DNA of 64,000 nucleotides from Mesorhizobium sp. STM 4661 (GTDB lineage: Bacteria; Pseudomonadota; Alphaproteobacteria; Rhizobiales; Rhizobiaceae), in NCBI RefSeq assembly GCF_000359125.1, contig NZ_CAAF010000038.1:160838-224837 (forward strand), in the 5' to 3' direction. A program made the position numbers and the translations under genes. Below are positions 56,310 to 64,000 of this stretch, piece after piece; position 1 is the stretch's first letter, and every line of letters starts with the position of its first letter. The notes beneath the pieces are model-generated. The model was not told where the DNA came from and did not search any database. It saw nothing but the letters and a program-made list of their open reading frames with translations.

Positions 56310-57863
56310 ATGGTCGATGATGCCGCAAGGGATAGTAGGCGCGAGCGCCGGCGCGGCCGCACTGGCGAGGCCGGCAGCGAATCCAGCCGGCGGCCGGACT
56401 ATCGTTCGCTGAAGAATCCCTTCCTGCCGCAGCCGGTCTTTTCAGCCGACCAGGTCGCCGCCATCCACGATACCGCGCTGCGGGTGCTGGAAGAACTCGG
56501 CATCAAGGTGCTGTTGCCGCAGGCGCGTGCAGCCTATGCCCGTGCCGGTGCGCTGGTCGACGAGGACAGCCAGATGGTACGCATCGGCCGCGATATCGTC
56601 GCGGCCGCACTTGCCTCGGCGCCGAAGTCGATCACGACACGCGCCGGCGACCGCTCGCGCGACATCGCGCTCGAGCTTGGTACGATGACGTTCCTGGCCG
56701 GCTGCGGCGCGCCCAACGTCACCGATCTCGAGCACGGCCGGCGGCCGGGAACGCTTGCCGCCTTCGAGGACTTCATCCGGCTGGTACAGCATTTCGACGT
56801 GCTGCACATGCTGGGGCCTTGCATCGAGCCGCAGGACGTCGACAACCGCTTCCGCCACTATGCCGTCAACCGCGCCCAGCTGACGCTGTCGGACAAGGTG
56901 CCGTTCGTCTTCGCGCGCGGCACGCCGCAGGTCGAGGACGGTTTTGCGATGATCAGGCTGGCGCGTGGGCTGTCGGAGGACGAATTCGCCAGCGGCGTCC
57001 ATTGCTACACCGTCATCAACACCAACTCGCCGCGCCAGCTCGATATTCCGATGGCGCAAGGCATCATCGATTTCGCCAGGGCAGGGCAGGTATCGATCAT
57101 CACGCCCTTCTGCCTGGCCGGCGCCATGGCGCCGATCACCGTCGCCGGCGCGCTGACATTGCAGCACGCCGAGGCGCTAGCCGGACTGGCGCTCGCCCAG
57201 ATCGTGCGGCCGGGCGCGCCGGTCGTCTACGGCTCCTTCTCCTCCAATGTCGACATGAAGTCGGGGGCGCCGGCCTTCGGCACGCCGGAGCATGTCAAGG
57301 CGACGCTGGGCGCCGGCCAGCTTGCCCGCTTCACCGGCCTGCCCTGGCGGTCCGGCGGCGGCAGCGCCGCCAACATCTCGGACGCGCAGGCGGCGCACGA
57401 AACGCAGTTCGCGCTGTGGGGGTCGGTGCTTGCCGGCGCCACCGTCTGCATCCATGCAGCCGGCTGGCTCGAAGGCGGCCTGAGCGTCTCCTTCGAGAAG
57501 CTGATCACCGACATCGAGGCGTTGCAGACGGTCGCCGAACTCTGTGCTTCGACGCCTGGCGACGAAAGCGCGATCGGCTTCGACGCCATCGCCGAAGTGC
57601 AGCCTGGCGGGCATTTCTTCTCGGCCGAACACACCATGGCGCGCTACCGTACTGCCTTCTACGAACCGCTGGTCGCCGACTGGTCGAATTTCGGCAACTG
57701 GACGCAATCCGGTTCAAAGACAGCGACCGAGCGCGCCACCGGCATCTGGAAACGGCTGGTCGCCGACTTCCAGCCGCCGGCATCGGCTGCTGCCACATCA
57801 GGTATTCTCGATGAATTCATAGCGCGGCGCACCGAAGAGGGTGGGGCAGCGCCGGTTTCGTGA
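56310..57863 (+). CDS. MttB-family methyltransferase (no in-frame amber codon)
   Basis: A 517-residue member of the trimethylamine methyltransferase (MttB) superfamily. Family segments are VFSADQVAAIHDTALRVLEELGIKVLLPQARAAYARAGA, SGVHCYTVINTNSPRQLDIPMAQGIIDFARAGQ, FCLAGAMAPITVAGALTLQHAEALAGLALAQI and PWRSGGGSAANISDAQAAHETQFALWGSVLAGA. The reading frame has no internal TAG, so there is no pyrrolysine; such homologues include glycine betaine methyltransferase (MtgB). The first 35 residues are a charged, probably disordered extension. A GGAGG site precedes the ATG, 12 bases after the flavoprotein stop. No corrinoid protein is nearby, so the methyl acceptor is open. Confidence 0.88.
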   Translation: MVDDAARDSRRERRRGRTGEAGSESSRRPDYRSLKNPFLPQPVFSADQVAAIHDTALRVLEELGIKVLLPQARAAYARAGALVDEDSQMVRIGRDIVAAALASAPKSITTRAGDRSRDIALELGTMTFLAGCGAPNVTDLEHGRRPGTLAAFEDFIRLVQHFDVLHMLGPCIEPQDVDNRFRHYAVNRAQLTLSDKVPFVFARGTPQVEDGFAMIRLARGLSEDEFASGVHCYTVINTNSPRQLDIPMAQGIIDFARAGQVSIITPFCLAGAMAPITVAGALTLQHAEALAGLALAQIVRPGAPVVYGSFSSNVDMKSGAPAFGTPEHVKATLGAGQLARFTGLPWRSGGGSAANISDAQAAHETQFALWGSVLAGATVCIHAAGWLEGGLSVSFEKLITDIEALQTVAELCASTPGDESAIGFDAIAEVQPGGHFFSAEHTMARYRTAFYEPLVADWSNFGNWTQSGSKTATERATGIWKRLVADFQPPASAAATSGILDEFIARRTEEGGAAPVS

Positions 57864-57880
57864 TGTAACGCGGCAGCGCG

Positions 57881-58045
57881 TCACATGGGCCGCTTGTCGC
57901 CGGTCTTTTGCGGGCCGCGGCGTATCGTGCCGGCATCGGCCTGTCTGTGCTTGTCGGCGGCAAGCCTGCGAATGCGATCGAAGCGGCTTTCCTCGGCCGC
58001 TTTGGTCTTCGCCACGGCATTTGGCTTCGGGACGAATGCAATCAT
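57881..58045 (-). CDS. Small basic protein, 54 residues
   Basis: A 54-residue frame on the minus strand: start MIAFVPKPNAVAKTK, middle RFDRIRRLAADKHRQ, end QKTGDKRPM. It is strongly basic with an Arg/Lys-rich helix. The ATG at 58045 is preceded by AAGGAG at 8-base spacing, the clearest ribosome binding site in this area, and third codon positions are GC-rich. It lies between the convergent mttB-like gene and the co-directional groEL. No known family; nucleic-acid binding is possible from the charge only. Confidence 0.65.
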   Translation of the reverse strand: MIAFVPKPNAVAKTKAAEESRFDRIRRLAADKHRQADAGTIRRGPQKTGDKRPM

Positions 58046-58143
58046 GGATCAATCTCCTTGCCGGCGGGTGCGCGCCGGGGAAGATGCCCCGGCGCTATCG
58101 TTCAGGCTCGTTAAGAGTGTTGCCGGGCCGCTGTTACCTGGAT

Positions 58144-58165
58144 CGGCCGGCCCTGCGGCCGGCCG
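58144..58165. terminator. GC-rich hairpin downstream of groEL
   Basis: CGGCCGGCC-CTGC-GGCCGGCCG is a perfect 9-pair stem with a tetraloop, 14 bases after the groEL stop on the minus strand. No T run follows, so it may stabilise the 3' end or act with Rho. Confidence 0.55.
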
Positions 58166-58178
58166 TTTCGGCCAATGG

Positions 58179-59807
<1,629 letters not shown>

Positions 59808-59857
59808 TCATCCCGTTTGTGTGTAAGGCCCGTTCGCTGTGACGCCCGGAAGGGTTC

Positions 59858-60196
59858 TCAGGCGGCTTTGTTGGCAGCGATGGTCTTCTCGATGATGCCC
59901 ATCTCGCTCTTGTCGATGATGCCCATGATGTCGGCCTCCTTCATGATCAGGAGGTCCTCGCCGTCGATCTTGACCTCGGTTCCCGACCATTTGCCGAACA
60001 GGATGAGGTCGCCGGCCTTGACGTCGAGCGCGATCAGCGCGCCGCTTTCGTCACGCGCGCCCGGACCGACGGCGATCACTTCGCCTTCCTGCGGCTTTTC
60101 CTTGGCATTGTCGGGGATGATGATGCCGCCCTTGGATTTGGTGTCGCTTTCGGCGCGCCGTATGACGACGCGATCGTGGAGTGGCCGGAATTTCAT
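59858..60196 (-). CDS. groES: Co-chaperonin GroES
   Basis: A 112-residue Gro[48 protein letters not shown] carries the mobile loop (SKGGIIIPD) that docks on GroEL; the roof loop region is [15 protein letters not shown]. It is about ten residues longer than the common 95-104 length, with the extra C-terminal piece [14 protein letters not shown] 60196 is the natural start; an upstream open frame to 60328 runs through the CIRCE element and is not coding. Confidence 0.96.
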   Translation of the reverse strand: MKFRPLHDRVVIRRAESDTKSKGGIIIPDNAKEKPQEGEVIAVGPGARDESGALIALDVKAGDLILFGKWSGTEVKIDGEDLLIMKEADIMGIIDKSEMGIIEKTIAANKAA

Positions 60197-60247
60197 GGGA
60201 ACTCTTTCTGGGGCCGGCTTAGGCGGCCGCCCCCTTCTATAGGCCCG

Positions 60248-60274
60248 TTGGCACTCGATTGATAGGAGTGCCAA
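60248..60274. promoter_or_regulatory. CIRCE operator of groESL
   Basis: TTGGCACTC-N9-GAGTGCCAA is a perfect 9-base inverted repeat with a 9-base spacer, matching the CIRCE consensus TTAGCACTC-N9-GAGTGCTAA except at one arm position. It lies 52 bases upstream of the groES ATG. HrcA binds CIRCE and represses in the absence of heat stress. Confidence 0.93.
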
Positions 60275-60441
60275 AAAATATTCATCGGCTGTTGGAAAAT
60301 ATTGAATAGTATTATTTCGCAGTTTCATTTTCAGTCGCTCGATAAATCCAAAATAATCCGGAAATTGATTTTTTCGCTCCGAGTCCCTATTTTAGATGGG
60401 AAACTCACTTTCATGATCTCGGTCAAAAGGAGATTTTATCG

Positions 60442-60690
60442 ATGGCGGAATTCAGTCAGAATATCATGGAGAAAGCTGAAGCACGCTTCATGGAGAAGCA
60501 GAAGAAAACCGCTGAGCGAAACCAGGCAACCGCCGAATATGTTTCCGAGGCGAAGGCCAGGACCATCAAGACGGCAAGGCTACGGGCGCTGCGGCTGGCC
60601 AAGGAAGAGGCCGACCGTGCCGCGGAGGCCCTGAACCCGACACCGAAGAAAAAGCGCGCAGTAAAGAAGGCGACGGAGGTAAAATCATGA
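60442..60690 (+). CDS. Small Lys/Ala-rich hypothetical protein, 82 residues
   Basis: An 82-residue helical protein rich in Lys, Ala and Glu (FSQNIMEKAEARFMEKQKK, then RLRALRLAKEEADRAAEALN), likely a coiled coil, with a basic tail (PTPKKKRAVKKATEVKS). AAGGAG lies about nine bases before the ATG. The downstream DUF1488 gene overlaps its stop (ATGA). Similar small proteins accompany DUF1488 genes in rhizobia, by my recollection. Function unknown. Confidence 0.75.
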   Translation: MAEFSQNIMEKAEARFMEKQKKTAERNQATAEYVSEAKARTIKTARLRALRLAKEEADRAAEALNPTPKKKRAVKKATEVKS

Positions 60691-60953
60691 GCCTGACATT
60701 CCCCAATCGCAGCCGCAGCTATGACGAGGCGGGCCAACGCATCCGCTTCGTCGGCCATGACGGCATGTTCCAGATTTCCTTCTCGGTCGCAGCCGACGCC
60801 ATGTCGAAGATGCAGCCGGGAACGGCCGCCGACGAGGCTGGCTATCTCGCTGCCTTCGACACGGCGTCCAGCTCCATCCATGACGTAGCCAGGAATGCTT
60901 ATGCGCGCACCCGCAAGAGCATATATGTGCTGACCGCGGCCGATTTTCGTTAA
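60687..60953 (+). CDS. DUF1488 family protein
   Basis: An 88-residue protein starting MSLTFPNRSRSYDEAGQRIRFVGHDGMFQISFSV, a good match to DUF1488. GGAGGT stands six bases before the ATG, which overlaps the upstream stop. The family is small, cytoplasmic and uncharacterised. Confidence 0.82.
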   Translation: MSLTFPNRSRSYDEAGQRIRFVGHDGMFQISFSVAADAMSKMQPGTAADEAGYLAAFDTASSSIHDVARNAYARTRKSIYVLTAADFR

Positions 60954-61040
60954 GTTCGAACCTCGTCGCGTTCAGGGCCAACGCGCCAGATCAATCCCGA
61001 TCCAGGCGCGCGGATGTGCCGGCCGGGGCCGGCGACAGCA

Positions 61041-61232
61041 TCAGGACTTGCGGTCCGCCTTTGCCCGCCGCTTGACATCCTGGCTATTCAGTCGATCGAC
61101 CATTGCGTCCGCATCGCGCGTGTTCATACCGACCATGACTTGGTGCTTGAGCTCGACCGGCTGGCCGGTGAAGACATCGAAGACGGTCCAGCTATCAGAC
61201 TCCTCCATGCGCAATGCATAACGTTTTCCCAT
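61041..61232 (-). CDS. Small hypothetical protein, 63 residues
   Basis: A 63-residue protein (GKRYALRMEESDSWTVFDVFTGQP at the N-terminus, DADAMVDRLNSQDVKRRAKADRKS at the end). The pattern Y-A-L/I-R ... W-T-V-x-D-V-F-T-G is one I associate with small rhizobial hypothetical proteins. ATG 61232 has a weak GGG site. Function unknown. Confidence 0.7.
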   Translation of the reverse strand: MGKRYALRMEESDSWTVFDVFTGQPVELKHQVMVGMNTRDADAMVDRLNSQDVKRRAKADRKS

Positions 61233-61279
61233 TCTGTCGCCCTTTGACTGTCGCACCCGACCGACAGATGTCGATGGCG

Positions 61280-61405
61280 TCAGGCCTGCATGATGAAGAA
61301 CACTGCTGCCAGAACAGTGACTGTCCAGACCACCACGGACAGTTTCAAGGCCATGCCCCCATGCAGGGACAACATCTCCCGCATGCGGGCCACCATGGTG
61401 TTCAT
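61280..61405 (-). CDS. Possible 41-residue single-pass membrane protein
   Basis: A short frame, MNTMVARMREMLSLHGGMALKLSVVVWTVTVLAAVFFIMQA, written here in two parts for reading: an amphipathic start (MNTMVARMREMLSLHGG) and a transmembrane helix (ALKLSVVVWTVTVLAAVFFI). GAAGAG precedes the ATG. The frame is also open upstream to a GTG at 61495. Too short to be sure. Confidence 0.4.
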   Translation of the reverse strand: MNTMVARMREMLSLHGGMALKLSVVVWTVTVLAAVFFIMQA

Positions 61406-61730
61406 GCTCTTCGACACCGTCGGTGTCGCTGCAATCACAACCGATGGCTTGATCCCAAGCTTTCCAAAAACAGGCAGCAGCGATGGTTCGCGCACGAAAA
61501 CGACCTCGAATGTCCGGAGAGACCAGGCGCCTTCATAGCACGCTTCTTCAAACTCCCTTGCATGCCAAATAAAAACAGGCGACCGCTACAAAAGGCGCCC
61601 CGAGCGCACCAGGGATGGCGATATGGTGGTCGGATGATCTGGCGCGCGAACCTCAACGCAGTTAGCCTGGAAGCAGGAAGCGTCGATGGGCGCAAGGCCT
61701 GTCCAACCGCGACGGGCAAGAGGACGACAG

Positions 61731-62138
61731 ATGACGGCGCCCGGCGATTTGCAGCAGGCCTTGTTCCAGAGATTAAAAAGCGATGCATCGCTGTCGGCGC
61801 TGCTGGGCGGCGCCGGCCTGCTTGAGCAAGCAACCGGCAACGTCGCCTTTCCCTACGTGACTTGCGGCCAGACCAGTGCTTTTGACTGGGACACTGGTGC
61901 CGACAATGACGCCGATCAGCTTGTGACCCTGCATGTCTGGTCGAAAGCCCATGGCGAAGCCGAAACACGTAACATCATGGATAGGATCGAGGCGCGCCTT
62001 GCGGACGCGGCGCTGGTCATCGGCCCCAATGGTCAAACACGGCTGTCACTGGAATTCGCCGAAGCCCGCTTTGACGAGGACCTGGCGGTCCATCATGGAC
62101 TGCTGCGCTTTCGCGCCATCACGCAGGAAAACGCCTGA
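61731..62138 (+). CDS. DUF3168 family protein (phage/gene-transfer-agent tail type)
   Basis: A 135-residue protein resembling DUF3168: DLQQALFQRLKSDASLSALLGGAGLLEQATGNVAFPYVTCGQTSAFDWDTGADNDADQLVTLHVWSK. Members are tail-completion-like proteins in phages and in the alphaproteobacterial gene transfer agent. No head or tail genes are adjacent here, so it appears isolated. ATG 61731 has GAGGA upstream; an in-frame ATG at 61686 adds 15 residues. Confidence 0.78.
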   Translation: MTAPGDLQQALFQRLKSDASLSALLGGAGLLEQATGNVAFPYVTCGQTSAFDWDTGADNDADQLVTLHVWSKAHGEAETRNIMDRIEARLADAALVIGPNGQTRLSLEFAEARFDEDLAVHHGLLRFRAITQENA

Positions 62139-62228
62139 GGCACTTTCAATATCGGTGAAACGGAGTCTAGACTGGACTTAGCTGACTTCACCGGGTTGGG
62201 CGGTAAAGTCTTAAGTAAATTGTCTCGC

Positions 62229-62284
62229 GTTCAGGGGTGTGGCGGGCATGGTTTTTCGGGCGTTCACCGTTCATTTCACGTTCA
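62229..62284. promoter_or_regulatory. Cluster of GTTCA repeats upstream of feuN-like gene
   Basis: GTTCA occurs at 62229, 62262, 62269 and 62280, with an 11-base step between the last two, the spacing preferred by OmpR-family regulators. It lies 26-80 bases before the feuN-like ATG and is a possible site for FeuP. The evidence is only the pattern. Confidence 0.35.
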
Positions 62285-62309
62285 GCACCGATGCGTTACA
62301 ACGCCGACC

Positions 62310-62609
62310 ATGAAAACGCTTCGCTCCCACCTCAAAACCGCGATACTGGCGCTGATAGCGGCCGGTCTGTTCGCGTCGCAGGCGACGGCGCTGCCCGTCG
62401 CCATGCCGGAGCAGGCTCCACCGATCATCCTGGCCGCGTCCGATTGCTACGCGATCGGCCAGCAGGTTGCCCAGCAGAATGGCGGCACGCTGGCCAAGGC
62501 CTCGCAGTCGACGCGCGGTGGCCAGCCCGTCTGCGTCATCGTCGTGCTGGTCCCCGGCAAGGACGGGCAGCGTCCGCGTCGCTCCGAAATCGTCGTTCCG
62601 CTGAACTGA
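62310..62609 (+). CDS. FeuN-like small periplasmic protein
   Basis: A 99-residue exported protein. The signal peptide is MKTLRSHLKTAILALIAAGLFASQATA; the mature part (SDCYAIGQQVAQQNGGTLAKASQSTRGGQPVCVIVVLVPGKDGQRPRRSEIVVPLN) has two cysteines. Its size, export signal and position directly before feuP match FeuN of Sinorhizobium meliloti, a small periplasmic inhibitor of the FeuQ kinase. ATG 62310 begins the signal peptide. Identity is inferred mostly from location and layout. Confidence 0.7.
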   Translation: MKTLRSHLKTAILALIAAGLFASQATALPVAMPEQAPPIILAASDCYAIGQQVAQQNGGTLAKASQSTRGGQPVCVIVVLVPGKDGQRPRRSEIVVPLN

Positions 62610-62710
62610 CCCAATCTTCCATCCTAAGGGCCTCCGTTCCCAGGCCGCTGGAATCGGCCTATATCTGACACCGGCAACAGGCCAACGCTTCAACAGGTAT
62701 CGATCCCCGC

Positions 62711-63376
62711 ATGCGCGTACTCGTCGTCGAAGATGACAAGGATCTCAACCGGCAGATATCGGACGCATTGGTTGATGCCGGCTATGTCGTCGACAAGGCT
62801 TTCGACGGCGAGGAGGGGCATTTCCTCGGCGACACCGAACCCTATGACGCTGTTGTCCTCGACATCGGCCTGCCGCAGATGGACGGCATCAGCGTGGTCG
62901 AGCGCTGGCGCCGCGGCGGCCGCAAGATGCCGGTGCTGATCCTGACGGCGCGCGACCGCTGGAGCGACAAGGTGTCCGGCATCGACGCCGGCGCCGACGA
63001 CTATGTCACCAAGCCGTTCCACATCGAGGAGGTGCTGGCCAGGGTCCGGGCCTTGATCCGGCGCGCGGCCGGTCACGCCTCGTCGGAGCTGACATGCGGA
63101 CCGCTGCGTCTCGACACCAAGGCGTCCAAGGCCGATGTCGACGGCGTGCCGCTGAAGCTGACGTCGCACGAGTTCCGCCTGCTTGCCTATCTGATGCATC
63201 ATATGGGCGAGGTCGTGTCCCGCACCGAGCTGGTCGAGCATCTCTACGATCAGGATTTCGACCGCGATTCCAACACAATCGAGGTCTTTGTCGGGCGGCT
63301 TCGCAAGAAGATGGGCATCGACATGATCGAAACCGTTCGCGGCATGGGCTACCGCATGCGTGAGCCGGAGGCGTAA
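62711..63376 (+). CDS. feuP: FeuP-like response regulator (OmpR family)
   Basis: A 221-residue response regulator. The receiver domain has VVEDDKDLNR acidic residues, the phospho-acceptor Asp in AVVLDIGLPQMDG (near residue 53), and Lys in YVTKPFH. The C-terminal winged helix is PhoB/OmpR type (LTSHEFRLLAYLMHHMGEVVSRTELVEHLYDQDFDRDSNTIEVFVGRLRKKMGID). It matches FeuP as I recall it closely. In rhizobia FeuPQ controls genes for cyclic glucan export and osmotic adaptation, and has been linked to iron uptake. Confidence 0.88.
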   Translation: MRVLVVEDDKDLNRQISDALVDAGYVVDKAFDGEEGHFLGDTEPYDAVVLDIGLPQMDGISVVERWRRGGRKMPVLILTARDRWSDKVSGIDAGADDYVTKPFHIEEVLARVRALIRRAAGHASSELTCGPLRLDTKASKADVDGVPLKLTSHEFRLLAYLMHHMGEVVSRTELVEHLYDQDFDRDSNTIEVFVGRLRKKMGIDMIETVRGMGYRMREPEA

Positions 63377-64000
63377 GGCGGAACCGCTGCCCACCAAGCA
63401 AACCATAAGGTCGCCGCTTTCGCTGCGGTTCTGGCCGCGGTCGCTGGCGTTTCGGGTGATCGCCTTTTCCACGGTCTGGGCGATCCTCACCCTGATCGTC
63501 ATCTTCACCCTCATCACCACGCTCTACCGCCAGGCGAGCGAGCGTGGCTTCGACAGCCTGCTTTCGGCGCATCTGTTCAATCTGATCGGTTCCGTCGGCG
63601 TGTCCGAAGGCGGTTCGCTGACCGGCGCCCCCGATCTTGGCGACTTGCGATTCTCGGAGCCGAATTCAGGTTGGTACTGGTCGGTGGAGCCCGCGTCGGA
63701 AGGTGTGCGCGGTGATCTTCATTCTTCCTCGATGACGAAGCCGATCCCGTCGCCGAGCGTCGCCGAAGTTCCCTTCAATTCCAGCTTCCAGCGCAGCTAT
63801 GCCACCGAAGGCATCGATGGCGAGGAGCTGGAAGTGTTCGAGAGCGAGTTCGTTCTCGACGCGAAAAATCGCGCCGCGCGCTTCCGTGTCATGGGCAACC
63901 AGACCGAGCTCGAACAGGAGATCGCCACCTTCCAGCGTCGCCTGCTGACCTATCTTTCCCTGTTCGGCGTCGGCATGATCGCCATCAACGCGATTGCCAT
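63360..64000 (+). CDS. feuQ: FeuQ-like sensor histidine kinase (cut by right edge)
   Basis: A GTG at 63360 opens a frame that runs to the right edge (213 residues seen), overlapping feuP by 17 bases. A basic N-terminus is followed by a transmembrane helix (VIAFSTVWAILTLIVIFTLITTLY), a periplasmic domain of about 130 residues, and a second hydrophobic segment (LLTYLSLFGVGMIAINAIA) at the edge. HAMP, HisKA and ATPase domains would lie outside. The start is not certain because no strong ribosome binding site is visible. Confidence 0.78.
   Translation, partial: MSRRRKAEPLPTKQTIRSPLSLRFWPRSLAFRVIAFSTVWAILTLIVIFTLITTLYRQASERGFDSLLSAHLFNLIGSVGVSEGGSLTGAPDLGDLRFSEPNSGWYWSVEPASEGVRGDLHSSSMTKPIPSPSVAEVPFNSSFQRSYATEGIDGEELEVFESEFVLDAKNRAARFRVMGNQTELEQEIATFQRRLLTYLSLFGVGMIAINAIA

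Noticed and set aside
56310..57863. Pyrrolysine-containing MttB
   Set aside because: The frame is continuous without an in-frame TAG, and no pyrrolysine genes are in the window.
57798..58052. 84-residue minus-strand frame near the end of the mttB-like gene
   Set aside because: A different frame in the same place (57881-58045) has the strong ribosome binding site and coding-like third positions.

Overview
The window reads as a chromosomal segment of a Mesorhizobium-like alphaproteobacterium (Hyphomicrobiales/Rhizobiales). The basis is high GC, a MucR/Ros regulator, a feuN-feuP-feuQ-like set, the rhizobial class of L-asparaginase, a bet operon that includes choline sulfatase, and intergenic palindromic repeats of a type common in rhizobia. 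The taxonomic call is inference from gene content and protein resemblance; no search was run. No prophage, insertion sequence or CRISPR array was found. The accessory elements are two toxin-antitoxin pairs (8.2-8.9 kb and 23.6-24.2 kb).

Layout. 0-2 kb: TadE and TadG-like pilus proteins, with TadG cut by the left edge. 2.4-7.8 kb: an oligopeptide ABC importer (binding protein, two permeases, fused double ATPase). 7.8-9.1 kb: a small unknown gene, parDE and a tRNA-Pro. 9.3-12.8 kb: phosphomannomutase and a divergent NmrA-like/LysR pair. 12.9-19.2 kb: the tightly packed betI-betC-dehydratase-betA-betB operon. 19.4-23.6 kb: thiolase, asparaginase, a Tat-exported beta-helix protein and a Gre factor. 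23.6-24.2 kb: Doc toxin with an AbrB-type antitoxin. 24.3-27.8 kb: both methylmalonyl-CoA mutase subunits. 28.2-33.4 kb: a HerA-like ATPase, then a TetR gene divergent from a dehydrogenase-hydrolase-oxidoreductase operon. 33.6-42.5 kb: L,D-transpeptidase, dehalogenase, aminotransferase, superoxide dismutase, two cytochromes c, a LON-domain protein, a SET protein and oligopeptidase B. 43.1-53 kb: MucR, SufE, a sensor kinase overlapping a peptidoglycan-binding gene, several DUF proteins and a class A penicillin-binding protein. 53.1-57.9 kb: TetR, a dimethylglycine dehydrogenase-like flavoprotein and an MttB-family methyltransferase. 57.9-60.3 kb: a 54-residue ORF and groESL with a CIRCE operator. 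60.4-64 kb: small proteins and feuN-feuP-feuQ, cut by the right edge.

How the genes fit together. Two loci about 35 kb apart handle quaternary amines. The bet operon would take choline-O-sulfate to choline and glycine betaine, and includes a serine/threonine dehydratase-like enzyme that could act at the far end of betaine breakdown. The 53-58 kb locus pairs an MttB-family protein, which carries no in-frame amber codon, with a flavoprotein-GcvT fusion under a divergent TetR regulator. No corrinoid protein or corrinoid-activase gene lies in the window. This locus is the best candidate here for a poorly described system: an aerobic, possibly folate-coupled route for demethylating quaternary amines.

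Regulatory DNA is unusually readable. Predicted operators lie at both toxin-antitoxin promoters, betI, the 30.6 kb TetR gene, the 53.8 kb TetR gene and groES. A rhizobial repeat occurs three times; one copy encodes the C-terminal tail and stop codon of oligopeptidase B and another abuts the stop of the dehalogenase. A 17-bp tandem duplication sits exactly at the dehydratase/betA junction.
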